Positions 29,592 to 63,581 of a stretch of 64,000 bases of DNA are shown here, in pieces; within the stretch, counting starts at the first letter, position 1, and each line of letters starts with the position of its first letter. The translations under genes were made by a program, and so were the position numbers. The DNA comes from Paragorgia papillata (lineage: Eukaryota > Cnidaria > Anthozoa > Scleralcyonacea > Coralliidae), in assembly GCA_035771165.1 (NCBI GenBank), contig JAWNZC010000351.1, positions 8,191,501-8,255,500 of the forward strand, in the 5' to 3' direction. The notes below the pieces were generated by a model. It was not told where the DNA came from, ran no database searches, and saw only the letters and a program-made list of their open reading frames with translations.

Positions 29592-32500
29592 CCTATCGAC
29601 TAATACAAAGTGTCATGAACGCGGCTTAAATCCTACCTATACAAATTATCTGACATCATAAACTATATCTTAACCGAATTATACGTACATGTATATACGA
29701 AGCTGTATAAGCAATTAAAACAAAAGGCTGATATACTAAAAGCTGATAAGACATATGCAAGAAACAGTATGCAAGTAGTTTGTATAAGAGTGACACGTCA
29801 ATTAAGCACTAGCCTGCGTATAGCAAGCGTTTCTTATATAGTATTCTGGGTATGAAGGTATCTGAACCTAATGAGTTTGAAAAGTGATGAGGCAAACAGA
29901 AAGAAACTTTACACTAAGAGGGTGTTTACATGAGGCTGGCCCGAACTCAGGCAGGACTGATTTCGGGTCGGTTGTAGTTTTTTACTATAGATAATTTTCA
30001 TGAGATTCAGTTCACGCCGGCCTAATCTCAGGTCGCCTGCTAGACCGAACTGAAGCACTTTCACCTCTCAAACTCAATACATACATTGTTTTAAATGAGA
30101 TTGGTGTCAAATCCACATAAAATAAGGATTCTCCGGCGGTCACGAGCTGTAAGGCGATTGACACAAATCTTGAAGCAACAGCGAAACCAAGCCTATATAT
30201 AGTTTCAAGGCCGGCCTCAATGCCTCATGTAAACAAAAACTGAAATGCAAAATTCAGGCCGGTCCGAGTTCAGGCCGGCCGCATGTAAACACTCCCTAAG
30301 GCAAAGTACATGCTTCGTAACACTGTTATTACAATAAAGGATAAAGGGTAAAGGACTGGTTGGCTAATCATCCTTACTTGCAGCCAGCGACTGAATTGCG
30401 AAGGACGCAGATCAACGTGGCCGTGTCGAGGCATATCAAAGGCACTCCGGGCAGCCGCCATACTGTACGACACAGATCAGACCACGGATCACAGCTAAGA
30501 TGTTAGGTGTTGATTTTATGGAGGGAGGAAAACCGGAGAACCCAATGAAAAACCCACGAAGCACAGGAGAGATAAACTACAACTCTACTCACATGAGTTC
30601 CAAGCCCGACAACGGGTCATTCCCAAGCGGTCACCCATCCAAGTACTAACCCCGTCTAACCGGGCTTAACTTTTTGGTGAGAGGCAGCGCGCTAACAGCA
30701 CGCGCCACCCGTGCTCCCCAAAATGACATTCCCCAAAATTTATTGTGTCATCCATCAAATGACACAATAATAACACATTCTAAACAAGATAACTTTTTGA
30801 TAACTTTTAGAACAGTGAACGTAGCATAATCTCTACTTACTTTCTTAGTAATCTCATGCACATAACGGGAGCCAGGTTCGACCCAGGACCATGTGCGTCT
30901 ATGCCATTGTTTGCGAGATGAATTTTCTGAATCCAAGGTCCAACTCTAGGTGGAGGTTTCTCCTTCTTTTTAGCAGATTTTTTCTTCTTCTTTCCTTTTT
31001 TCTTGCCACGGGATTTCTTCACGGAAGTTTCTTTACTATAGATAAATTATTTAATAACTTTGTTGAATGTACACTCTTGATAGGATATTCTTACGGCTAG
31101 GATCACCCGTGATGTCATTTTCTTGACTCGTGTGCTCGAGTAGTTATGTAATAATATACGAAAAACAGACAAAGTATTGGAAAAAATTAAAAGTATGGTC
31201 AAGTTCTAATAAGTTGATTTGAGGTATATATCTGTACCTCAATTTAAATTTCAAATTCGCTAATAACTCATGCATGCATGGTCAACACTGTCATTAGTGT
31301 CGCCACACTAATGAGTCGCCACATGGCCTACCTATACTAAAAGGGTTAACCTAACCCATACAAAACCCCTAACCCTAATCAGTAACGAGCATGGGAACGG
31401 ATTGATATCACCAATGTGATTGCATGGCTACTTATAGCCAATCAGAAAACTCGCTCATATTAAGTACTGCACATGCATGTAGGTCTAGATAGATAAATAG
31501 ATAGAAACTAGCCTAGTTTCTAAGCCTTTCGTTTCCGCCATGAGCTTCGCTGCGTAGTCGGTTTGGGTTCTTGGGAAGACTGGGGAGAGGCTGGAAACGA
31601 GAAGGCCTAGCAACATTCGTAAAAAGGTCCTGCCCAGAATCGTTCTGGCCCTGCCTCCTCCACAGGCCCTATTGCATCATGGACAGGTCACACTGTTGAG
31701 AGGGCCTGCCAGATCCTGTAAACAAAATGGTGACTGATCCCATTATGCACAGCGAGACTAGGCCCTAGAGGCGATAGTTTTGAGAGGGCTTGCAATTATT
31801 TTCCGGCCGCTGTTCGACAAACGTACGTCCAAGTTCTTTAAACACTGTGACCCACCAGGAAATTCGGTCTAAACTTTCTTACAGATCATGACAATGAAGA
31901 AACCAATATGTTTTAGAATTACCGACCTTCTGCCAATAATATTTTTAGCGACAAAAAGGAATTGAAGGGGGAAATATCTGCCGAACAAAAGCAAATTCGA
32001 CGGTCAGGAAAGTAACAGGTTTTTCGTATTGTTTTTTGGTTTATTTCGCTATCGAAGACTGTCAACTGACCAAGAGTTAATGAGATTTAATTTTGTTAAA
32101 TTGTAGGCTATAGTGTAGCGTAATTCAAGTTTCAGTTGTTGTGGAAACCGAAAAAGTATAAACCAAAGAGTATCTGGGTAGACTAAAGTGTATTTTCGTT
32201 GATTATTCCGGCCGAAAGTTGACAAAGTTCAACCGTAATTGCTTTCTTCAACAATTCCTGCATTTTAAAGCTAGGATTCGTATGTCGTAAGTCTTCAATG
32301 TCCTTCAAAATCTTCGGATATAGCCATGGCTATTAACAATGGTAGTTAATTATGCAAATTTATTCCGTGCCAAGTTTTGCCAAATTTTTTACAGGATCTT
32401 GCAGGCCCTAAATTCGGCGTGTGTGACCTGTCCATGATGCAATAGGGCCTGTGGAGGAGGCAGGTTCTGGCCCTTCGAGTGTTCCTGGGATCTAGCGTAG

Positions 32501-35500
32501 CGACAGTAAATTATATAAAAAGCATAAGGATGTCTGCGAAGATTTTACCAAAGATCTTGGCGATCGAAAGAAGGAAATTATGGAATATATTCCAATTGGA
32601 GCTCGAAATGAAAATTTAACTGTTTAACTTTCAACTTTTGGCGGTTGCAGAAGGAAATCTAGTGATAAGAAAGCTAGGCCAGTGAACCTTCGTCGATCCG
32701 AGGTGAGCATAGGCTTGTATAATTTTATGCAGTTGGAAATAGTAAGTGTCGGAAAACAGTTAGGACGTCATAACATCACAATTCTTCCTCAATAAACAAC
32801 TGAGCTGTAAAGTGAAAGTGTTTTTGCTAGGCCTTCCCCAGCGGGTCCGTTCGGATCACTTCCGAAACGTGTCAACCGAGGAAGGCCTAGAAACTAGGCT
32901 AGATAGAAACTTTATTTATGTGTCAACATAATTCTAGCATTATACATGCTAATTGGGGACACACACAAAAAATTAACCTATGGCTATTACAAAAATAAAT
33001 AAATAAAAATGTTTGTACTAACTATTCACAAATAACAATTTACGTATACTAACTATTACATCAATAGCAGCTTTGAATGCAACTATACCAGTCTCTAGAA
33101 AACTAAAATCTATATGCCTAACTATAAATTCTTAAATTCATTCAAACTATTTACATTTCGCACATCTTTAGTAACTTTGACCATAAAAATGGTCCTACAT
33201 ATCGAATTGAATGTTTTCCATATTTTACAGTATTAAAACGAGTTATTCTAAAATCAGAATTTCTCAAATTATATGTTTTAGTCTCGGAATTACCGACTCT
33301 AATGGCTGTGCAAACATACAGTACTACGGCCATGTGACTGTACCTGGTATTCGTAGGGGAATCTGCCGGTTTTTCACCATTTAAAGTATCAGATGCAGCC
33401 ATTTGTGATACTGCTGAAGGAGGTTTCGGTTTTTCAAAAGCAAGTTCTTCCTTCTTTTCTGCTCTTTCGATGGCTTCCATCTCGGCTTTGTCGGCTAAGA
33501 GTTTTATCATTTCAATAACACCTTCGCACTCCAAATGGTTTCCATCGAGGTAAATATCACTATAAGAAAGACAAACGTTCGAATTGAATTCTTCCAACCA
33601 ACACTTGTGTTTGCTGCAAGCTAAATATAATTATACAAAATCCATTCATCCATCCCCATTGTTTGTTTGTTTGTTTTTTTAATAAAGCTTATAACAGCCA
33701 CATCTGATTTTACTACCATTAAAAATAACGGCATAAAGTGCTAACAAAATCGGTAGAGTTTTTTCGTATGTTTTTGCTGTACAAGCTGTCGTAAGCTGTC
33801 GTAAGTATACTTGCATTTTGTATTATTATACTTACCAAACAGCAGTTTCCGTCAGTAGATCACCCAAAGTCTGGCCAGACGCCGGGCCAAGGTTACAGTA
33901 GTTTAAGCTTAATCGAAGTAAAGTCTTATTTGATTTTAAACCACGACATAATCCAGCACACCCTTCATCACCAAACCTTAACAACAACAATAAATTAGAA
34001 TTATAGCAAATTTTACTCGTAACTTAAAGTGCATGTAAAACGAAAATTAAGCGTTAAACTGATTTAATAACTCTGAGAAGGGCCAAAAACATATTTAACT
34101 GTATTACTATTATAATAACTTTAGTGGGTATTTAGAAGAAAATCAAAGACAGTATACGGTAAACAGTATCTTGAACAGTGCCACCTTTGTGTCGGCGTGT
34201 ATTTCAATGCAACAAATATTTACATCATAACTTACATGTAACTTGCAGAAACACGCAACATTTGTCATCAAAACAATCTTTGCTTGACAAGAAAAGTATA
34301 CAATTCCATAAACAACAATCCAATAGCGATTTAGAACTGTTAAACTGATAGGTTCAGATCAGCGGGCTAAAACATATTTTAGCCCGCTGAATTCTTAGAT
34401 ATTTTAGCCCGTAAAATACACCACAATGCCCAATAAAATTATTATAATATAGGGTTTTTTTATAGTATATAATTTTCTCGTATTACTTGTATAGGATTTT
34501 AAAATTACTTACTCATTGTAATCAAGCAATAAGGCAGTCAAACAGTTTAAAATAAATGATCTAAAATTTGAAAGAAAGATTGATCACAGATAAGTATTGT
34601 CATAAGACAAGAGTTAAAATGCAAAAGACAAAAACCCACTAATCAGTTTAAAGTATTCCCAACCCCAAATTTTTGTTGGTTTAGATTAAAAGCACACCTA
34701 AAATTATAACGAACGTCATTGAAAGTTCGACGATATCGTTTATATTTTTTGTAATATGCAACTAAGGCATGAGATGACGTAAGATAAGGAAAGTAAAATT
34801 ATGGGTTAGTAACGTGTATATCACCAAAATTATTCATCGAAATTTCTCAAAACTGGGCACGTATTTACAGACCACCAAACTGAAAAGGATAGACTGAATA
34901 GTTGTTGGAAGTTGGTTGTAGATTCAAAACATACATGTACATGCACAGCGAGCCCACTCACTAACTTTGGAGCGCCTGAAATCACGTCAAGGACTGGGGC
35001 GAGTAAGTCAAGCCAGGGGGAGAGAGGACGACGGAGGGGGAGAGAGGACGACGGGCATATAATATAGATAAAGATACTCTATCTATATTATATGCCCGTC
35101 GTCCTCTCTCCCCCCTGACTCCCCCCTGTCCTTGACGTGATTCCACGCGCCCCAAAGTTAGTGAGTGGGCTTCCTATGGTACATGCAGTACTACCAACAG
35201 TGTATAACAGACGTTCGGTTCGTCAAGCTCGGTTAGAACGATTAGTTTATTATACCAAGCTCGCGTAAACAAACTAAATCATGATGCATGTATACTCGTA
35301 AAGTTCACAACATTCTGTTTCCACCAGCTTCAGACAAAAACAAACTGATGTTGCTAGATAAGCTGTACTGTACCGAAACAGCGTAGTTGACACCATACTT
35401 AAAAAGTACTTAATTTAATTAAAATTACTTAATATTGCAGTATAACTAATAACAACGTTAAAGTACTCTTAGGCCCCGTTTACACTAGAGCAAAAATATC

Positions 35501-37004
35501 CGGATTCATCCTCATGGGAATAAAAAACAATGCATGTGAATCCGGATACTTTTGCTCTAGTGTAAACGGGGCCTTAGGGCCCCGGTATACGGGATGTCCT
35601 GGTGTACCGGGTTTTCGGCTTGTAGAAAATTTACTGTTATTTTCCAAGTTACATTTATATGGTGACTGGGACGTCCCGCCTGACCGGGATCTCGGTTGAA
35701 GCAACCGGGATCCCGGTGAGGCGAGACAAATGTTTGTCCATATAAACGCATTATCCCAGTAGACCGGGATGAAGTTTACTGAACTGCAATGCTTGTAACT
35801 TTGAATATTACGGTCAGAATGTCGTCCAAACGGTCAGGTCTAGAGACAAAACACTGAATCAAAGTGAAATAACTTCTAACATAGTAGAATTAGGGCGAGC
35901 TTTTCCTTTTTTGCTCCATTTCCTTAAATTCCCGCGCTTTCTGACCCGGGGTGAAATTCATCCCGGTCAACCGGGACATCCCGGTACACCGGGAACATAT
36001 AAACATGCCCTTACAGTACTATCTTTACTTCTCTCTCTTACAGAACAATAAACGATCACGTATTCACGTCACTAACCTTCCCAATCGTTCCACAGCATAG
36101 CTTTCGATTGAACAACTCATCAACTCGAGGTATTGCACTCGATATATGCCCCTCTCCAGAAATAAAGCCTTTACACAATGAAACAATATTAACAATTTTA
36201 CTGTTAGTGTATTGTACTGCTAACCCTGCATGTACACTGCGCAGTTACTGTATCCAAGTGTTAACCCAACAAATATAATTAGTACTAAAAAAGAATAGTA
36301 CAAAAAAGAAAAAAAGCCAGCACAATTACAACAAATAAAAAAGCTCAAGTGTCGTAAGAGTCCCGTCTAGAACTCAGAGTTTTTTTAAATGCTAATCAGC
36401 TGATCATTAAAAATTAAAATTAAAAGTAGGTATAGCTAAGACAATAAACTGGTCTAGCTTATCATCAATTCGATAATCTTTGTGTACAATCAGAAACTTT
36501 CTTAGTTTGTTTACATTGGTGGTTTGTTTCACTTAACCCATTGCCAGGTTAATAAGTTATATCTGTAGCTTTTATTGCCAACTCTTTGAGTTTAACTCTA
36601 ACTTACACTAAAATATTTTCTCAAAAAATTTATACATTTATACAAAAGAAGAAAATAATTGTCAAAAAAACTTACGACAGCTTGTACAGCAAAAACAAAC
36701 GAAAAAACGTTTAAAATTATATAGTTTGCATAGAAGGAGAAGAAAAAAAGAAAACAAAAGAAAAGAACTGAAGAGGAACGACGACTGCAACAGCAACAGC
36801 AGCAATTAAATAAATATTGTCTTGAAGCGCTATAAGAATTCCTACATAAATAGATTAATTTTCAAATATAATTTAGCTCTTTAGTATTCTCCTATAACAG
36901 TGTATAATATAATCATTGTATTACAACTTTTTATATTATGTAAATTTTAAAAAAATAATCTTTGTAACATGGGAGATGTATCTTTTTCCTATGAAGAATA
37001 AAGA

Positions 37005-37067
<63 letters not shown>

Positions 37068-39577
37068 GCAGCACCACCACCACCGCCACCGCCACCACCA
37101 CCACCACCACCATCACCACCATGCACCACCACCAGAATCATATTACAGAGAAGAAAACCATTGTCAAGAAAAACGAAAACAAAAAGCAGTATGTCTACTG
37201 CAGCAGGAAGAAGAAGAAAGTCAGACTTGCATTACCAGAGTGGCAACATCTTCATGTTTCATTGCTAGATCCCAAATGTAAAGTTCTTTGATATAGACGT
37301 ATCTTGTGCTTCTTAGGGCTGATAATAACGGAGGAACCTTTACTGGCAAGTCCTCACAAGGACCAGGAAACAGAACAAACTAAAAAAATACCACCATTAC
37401 TGATTATTAAGCTAAACAAATTACACAGTAAAATCCCGATAACTCGAGCCTTCAAGAGAAACAAAAAATACTTTTTGTTATAAGGAGTTCGAGTTATCGA
37501 ATGAGGTACATAATAAAACAAACAAAGGAGAACTTTTAGCCGGACTTATCACATTTTACATTGTCGTCGGCGTCGCCTGCTTCCTCCCCTTCCCCGTTTG
37601 GACTTCATAGGGCATCATGTTCCATCACGTGTACAGTTCCACCAATCAGAGCAAATGTTTCAGTTTTTAAGAACTTAGGTCCCGTTTAGATGGACGAGAG
37701 TTGTCCCTACTAGAAGGGTCGCCCTACCCCCGGAGCCACGACAATGCACCGTCTGACAAACCAGGCAAAGTGAAACCTAGACATTGGTTCGACTTATTGC
37801 GAGGTTCGACTTACCCAAAGTTCGAGGAATCAAGATAAAGTGAGAGAAATTTTTACTTTAAAACCAAAGCTGCTAAAATAGATTCTTGTTTTTACTTTGA
37901 ACGTCGATCTTCATGCATGCACATTAGAAAAATTTTCGTCAGCTTTTGGCAGAGTATAAAAACCCCGATATAACGAACTCCGTTATAGCGAAGAATTTGG
38001 AGTTACATTAAATCAGTGTATTTCTTAGAACTCAGTAACGAACCCTCGTTATAACGAAAACGCACTTCGGCGGTCGGACAGTGTTTTTGCAACAAGCAAA
38101 ACAACCAATTAAGTGATAAACCGAATAAACATTAGAACTAAAAATTTTCCATACAATATTAAAAGTATAGCTTTGACTGACGTAATCAACCAGCTTTTGA
38201 AATTCCAACGCGTTCTATTTAGAACCGCCTTGCGAATGCTGTAAATTCGCGCGAATAATTTTTTCTTTTGTCTTATGAGCTAGCTCTCGTCTGGAACTAA
38301 TTAATTCAACTTTTACAATTATAGAACTAAAAAATCAATCAAAAGTGGTGTGACGCAAAATTTGTGACCGGGGAAATACGATTCCTGTGGTACTGTGCGC
38401 ATGCGTAAAGTGTGATGCGCAGCACATGTGCATCACATATTTTGGTTTCAGTCACCTAGAACTATTCATTCATACCCCTGTAGATCCTTTTAGCGTTTTA
38501 CTAAACGGCGAAAACTATTCGAAAACGATAGTGTGGACGGAAAACTTTTGATATGTTTTCGATACGAGGTCTCCCTTTTTGTTTGAAAACGGATCAGTGT
38601 GGACATGCCCTGAGTGTTGCGTACTTGCGTTCGATATTAGTCATTTGGTCAAAGATCAAATCGCGTGTAATCGGTAGGCGTATCTATTTCGCGCCTGCAC
38701 GTTCGAAATTTTTGAATCGGTCACGCTTGGTCATATATTTCGCAGATGTCACAAATTTCGCTTGACGCCGGCTTATATTACGTTCTCACCGAAAAAGAAG
38801 GTGTGCTAAGAACGTAGAACGAACGCAACACGAACGCTGTAAGATCTCGTACAAAAACCCAATCTTGATCCACGGCTAAACTTGGACAGGGTTAATAAAA
38901 AATTACAAGAATTTCCCAGGGAAGTCATAAAAGCCTTTTACAGTCATTTGCAACTCACTTTTCACCCAAATGTTCGGACGTTCGTTCCGAAGTTCGCAAG
39001 TTCGTTGGGAAGTTCACAGTTCGTTTTTAACGACGCATTTGATTTGATTGCACCGAGGCGACAGCCAAGTGCCTTTACACTCCTTTCGTGTTCAAATCAC
39101 GTCAAATGAACCTTTATAAGGGTACATATGCACAGGAGCGGTATTTGTTTTATAAAATATGAAGGAAAAAAACAAACTAAAAACTTGGGATAGTTTTGAA
39201 AGTTCGCTAGCTTTTCCCAGACCAGGTGACGCTGCATCCTACGCTACTCTATGCCAATTTACGTCATACTCTTATAAATGCACGGGGCGCGGCCCATCAT
39301 AGCTTGCGTAGAGGGCACCTTATTTTATAAAATATCTTACTAATCTTACTATTACAACTCTCACCTTCACTAATAATTCACTTTTCTCTTCAAAATCCAG
39401 CAGTGATTTTTTCACAGTAGGAAGAACATAACTCTGTTCCTCTTTGCACTTGACATCATATTGTAATCTGACACTTTTTAACAACTCACTAATGGTCTGG
39501 ATCCCTTTTAATCCCTTTTTCTCCTCTTGTTTCTTCTTCTTGTCCTTTCCTTGCTTTGCTTTCTTTTTGGCTGGCAT
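23541..39577 (-). CDS. Leucine-rich-repeat protein with lysine-rich linkers (LRRC71-like architecture)
   Basis: Ten exons on the minus strand: 39577-39365, 37379-37236, 36153-36077, 34560-34513, 33976-33836, 33559-33344, 31035-30841, 28734-28628, 24097-23976, 23552-23541. All phases close, giving 424 aa and a TAA stop. The N-terminus is lysine-rich (MPAKKKAKQGKDKKKKQEEK). Residues about 95-215 are RI-type leucine-rich repeats (VYIKELYIWDL, LTALLLDYNEFGDEG, LLRLSLNYCNLG, DIYLDGNHLECEG), then an acidic helix (EMEAIERAEKKEEL), a lysine run (280-305), two more repeats (IQKIHLANNGIDAHG, LQELDLEHNLIGDLG) and a basic tail. LRRs in this order with a KKK linker recall LRRC71, but I cannot prove orthology. 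LRR proteins are protein-binding scaffolds; many of this kind are ciliary. The function is inferred only. The last coding exon is 12 nt (KRI-stop). Confidence 0.85.
23665..23705 (-). mobile_element. Penelope-like tail fragment
   Basis: Minus strand has GGGCTCCGCTCGGAACGTCA followed by CTATTTCGTTATAAA, matching the tail text at 10490-10605. The CTGATGA box is lost. It lies in the last intron of the LRR gene. Confidence 0.4.
24114..24300. mobile_element. MITE family TAGACCTTATTC, copy 2
   Basis: ATAGACCTTATTCACAAATGG pairs with CCATTTATGAATATGGTCTAT, and the inner arms TTAGCCCCTCTGA and TCAGAGGGGCTAA also pair. It sits 17 bp upstream of the LRR exon at 23976-24097 and supplies part of the sequence near its acceptor. 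Confidence 0.7.
24491..24589. other. tRNA-like A box and B box in opposite orientations
   Basis: Minus strand at 24502-24491 has TAGCTCAGTCGG, a perfect RNA polymerase III A box. Plus strand at 24579-24589 has GGTTCGAATCC, a perfect B box, within GGTCGCGGGTTCGAATCCTA. No single strand carries both, so this is not a tRNA gene; it looks like a rearranged tRNA-derived SINE. Confidence 0.55.
24640..25550. mobile_element. MITE-like repeat with TATGAGCT ends
   Basis: GGATATGAGCTTTTGCGTAA and AGCTCATATCCTA make one hairpin at 24650-24715. TAACAGTTATACCATTCGCTC and its inverse make another at 25433-25545, around GGCGAAGCGCCTCGTTGGCT. The stretch between has no supported exon. Confidence 0.4.
25578..26350. 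mobile_element. Element with AATTGTTATTTAGTATAATTT ends
   Basis: TTGTTATTTAGTATAATTTC and GAAATTATACTAAAACAAT are imperfect inverted ends. The right side runs into a second palindrome at 26345-26445 (AATTAGTCACC and GGTGACTAATT around a CGCCGCTTCGCGGC core). No coding signal. Confidence 0.5.
26468..26692 (+). repeat. G-rich telomere-like minisatellite
   Basis: Reiterated GGGGGGTTGTGG, GGTTAGGTTTAGGG and GAGGTTGGG(GTC) units. GGTTAGGGTTAGGG-like runs resemble degenerate TTAGGG telomere repeats. Multiple G runs make it a likely G-quadruplex former. The minus-strand proline-rich ORF over it is low-complexity. Confidence 0.85.
26883..27295. mobile_element. TTAA-flanked MITE (left member of an adjacent pair)
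   Basis: AGGTCAACTAAACC at the left and TATAGTTGCCCT at the right are imperfect inverses, bordered by TTAA at 26879-26882 and 27296-27299. The right TTAA is shared with the next element. Confidence 0.65.
27300..27620. mobile_element. Near-perfect hairpin MITE with TTAA target
   Basis: AGTGCCTATGTCATCCTCAG and its inverse begin arms of about 150 bp that pair almost without mismatch, including TGACGTCACTTCCGTCAAC-type text. TTAA lies at 27296-27299 and 27621-27624. The low divergence suggests a young insertion. Confidence 0.85.
28392..28498 (+). repeat. Poly-C tract of about 107 bp
   Basis: Almost pure C, broken only around 28428-28440 by A and T. Length is probably unreliable in assembly. 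The proline-rich ORF at 28301 is a translation of this tract. Confidence 0.95.
28877..29345. mobile_element. TTAA-flanked hairpin MITE
   Basis: AGTGCCCCTAACCTCGACAG and CTGTCGAGGTTAGGGCACTT bound long arms, with TTAA at 28873-28876 and 29346-29349. It ends 38 bp before the acceptor exon at 29388. Confidence 0.8.
29918..30296. mobile_element. Harbinger-like MITE, GTGTTTACATG ends, TAA target
   Basis: GAGGGTGTTTACATGAGGC and the inverse GCATGTAAACACTCCC are flanked by TAA at 29915-29917 and 30297-30299. The interior arms carry AGGCCGG repeats. Confidence 0.75.
30378..30461 (-). CDS. Possible isolated 28-codon first exon
   Basis: Minus strand ATG at 30461 opens 28 codons (MAAARSAFDMPRHG then HVDLRPSQFSRWLQ) that end exactly at the donor GTAAGG in phase 0. 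It lies inside an LRR-gene intron but cannot join that gene in phase. Downstream exons were not found. The plus strand also has an acceptor-like TTACTTGCAG here, so the coding strand is uncertain. Confidence 0.2.
30492..30722 (-). mobile_element. SINE with tRNA-like and 5S-like parts, copy 3 (best preserved)
   Basis: Minus strand order: GGGGAGCACGGGTGGCGCGT, GTTAGCGCGCTGCCTCTCAC (tRNA-like), AAGTTAAGCCCGGTTAGACG, GGGTTAGTACTTGGATGGGT, GACCGCTTGGGAATGACC (5S-like), then the tail CTTGGAACTCATGTGAGTAG. The motif GGTTAGTACTTGGATGGG is the exact 5S C-box region. Lies in an LRR-gene intron. Confidence 0.8.
31509..32901. mobile_element. Mutator-like element, 9-bp target GATAGAAAC
   Basis: The ends TAGCCTAGTTTCTAAGCCTT and AAGGCCTAGAAACTAGGCTA are inverses, and GATAGAAAC flanks both sides (31500-31508, 32902-32910). 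Inside, 31650-31695 and 32421-32463 are another inverted pair (CTGCCTCCTCCACAGGCCCT and inverse), possibly a nested element. No transposase recognised. In an LRR-gene intron. Confidence 0.85.
34680..34905 (+). repeat. Diverged dispersed repeat, copy B
   Basis: Loose match to 6705-6955; see that entry. In an LRR-gene intron. Confidence 0.45.
34949..35172. mobile_element. Hairpin MITE, AGCCCACTCACTAACTTTGG ends
   Basis: The arms are about 95 bp and meet at TATAGATAAAGATACTCTAT. One arm includes a duplicated GGGGGAGAGAGGACGACG unit. No ORF. Confidence 0.8.
35472..35573. mobile_element. 102-bp Harbinger-like MITE, TTA target
   Basis: GGCCCCGTTTACACTAGAGC and its inverse pair around a short loop and are flanked by TTA at 35469-35471 and 35574-35576. 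It abuts the next element with one TTA between. Confidence 0.85.
35577..36010. mobile_element. Harbinger-like MITE, TTA target, adjoining the previous
   Basis: The left end is GGGCCCCGGTATACGGGATG and the right end CCGGGAACATATAAACATGCCC, with TTA at 35574-35576 and 36011-36013. The inner text repeats ACCGGGA-type blocks in both orientations. Confidence 0.75.
36410..36612 (+). repeat. Dispersed repeat, copy 1 of 2
   Basis: About 200 bp matching 49270-49473 almost perfectly (AAGTAGGTAT, GCTTATCATCAATTC, CACTTAACCCATTGCCAGG). Located in an LRR-gene intron. Confidence 0.9.
36999..37131 (+). repeat. GATT array followed by CAC array
   Basis: (GATT)n at 37005-37065 then (CAC/CAT)n at 37069-37131. 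The His-rich and Asn/Ser-rich ORFs in this area are by-products. It lies about 100 bp from LRR exon 2. Confidence 0.9.
37424..38070. mobile_element. pogo/Tigger-like remnants
   Basis: ACAGTAAAATCCCGATAACTC with GGAGTTCGAGTTATCGA, then GGTTCGACTTATTGCGAGG and CCCCGATATAACGAACTCCG, are wording typical of pogo/Tigger-type terminal repeats in animals. No intact ends or ORF could be defined. Confidence 0.35.
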
Positions 39578-40942
39578 TTTTGCTTTTCACAATTTTAGGT
39601 GAGTTGTAAATTTTGTGTGAATGCTTTCTAAGAATAGCTTAAGAAAATAAAAATATCCCTGACCTATCAAAAATGTTGCAAATGCTTCAACTAACCCCAA
39701 ATATCTTTTTATGCAAATAAAAATCGACAAGCCAAATACGATAAAGAATGCATGCCAAATATAAATTAAATAAATTGATAAAATCCTCAGTTTAATTTAT
39801 GAGCAATTGAAGTGACAATAATAATGGACACACTTTGGGGTCCCAACAGAGTCGAAGGCTCTGTGATGTAACAGCAAGAATTCTTTATTTTCCTTACTGT
39901 AAAATAATATAGAATAAAAGCAGAAGGTGTGAGACATCTAGGGGGGTTCGGTGCCATGGCTGGAAAATTTTTAATTTCTAGGATTTCTGAAACAGTATTT
40001 CCAGCATTTTGAGAAGGCCAGAACCAGAAGGGTTTTAAAGAGTAATCTGAAATCCGTAAGTTGCATAATTTAGTTGACTATTAGGGGGGGGTGGCCACTG
40101 GTCACCCCTCATCACCCCCCTTTGGCTACACAACTTATCAGTTTCACGATATCTTTTATCTTCAATCTTTTATACTATACTCTATACTCTATAGACTGTT
40201 GAAAATGAATTCCTGGTACAGTATTACATCATACACATCCTATACCAATTCCCCTCACTGCTCCACCATGGGACATATACGATGACAGACAGATCTATGC
40301 ATGAACAGATGCAAAATTTCACAACTTTGAAGGTGCATAAAAAATGAAAGTGTTCAATATAAACAAATTGTTTTTTTCGCTACTAATCTACTCAACAAGG
40401 ACTATTTGAATCGCATTGGGGTTAATGGCACTTTAACATCGACAGTTTTCATAATAATAAAACTGTATTGGCTGAAAATTTGTATGTTATTGACAGTTAT
40501 TGGCCTGCCAACAGACAACATTCATATAAAATTCTACACTGAATCTAATAAATATATTAGTTATTGGTTAAGTTCATTGTCGTCTTACCTCAATGTTTAT
40601 ACGCATATTGGTAAATGGCTGTGGACAACTTTTAAAAATATCATGATTTTAGCTAGGACAGACTGTGAGAGCAGATTTGTACGCCAGCTACCATACTTCC
40701 ACTTGAGTGGCTAGCCCTGGCGACAACTGAGTCGGATAGAGCTCAAAAAAGCAGCATATAGTTAAACTAGTTTCCTTGCTAAACCAGGAAACTAGAACAG
40801 ACCTGCCTGGTTCCTTCACTTCGAAAGTGAAATCAGAACTCAGAAGAATCATTTGAAAATTAAAACTTGGTACTGGTCTCCACGGGCAACCAAGGCTTGA
40901 CCGGAGGGAGAACTGGGAACAACTCCAGAAGAAAACAAAAAT
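39578..40942. promoter_or_regulatory. Head-to-head intergenic region between LRR and RUBCN genes
   Basis: The LRR gene starts leftwards at 39577 and RUBCN starts rightwards at 40943, leaving 1365 bp. No exon or clear core-promoter motif is seen, but both 5' UTRs and promoters should lie here. ORFs of 60-100 codons in it have no supporting splice or conservation signal. Confidence 0.5.

Positions 40943-63581
<22,639 letters not shown>

Noticed and set aside
33151..33340. Extension of LRR exon 6 to the end of the 148-codon ORF
   Set aside because: A good donor at 33343-33338 ends the exon in phase with exon 7, and the sequence beyond loses the LRR-linker character.
37060..37291. Histidine-rich and threonine-rich ORFs
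   Set aside because: Translations of a CAC/CAT repeat next to a GATT array; the overlapping minus-strand LRR exon explains the local coding signal.
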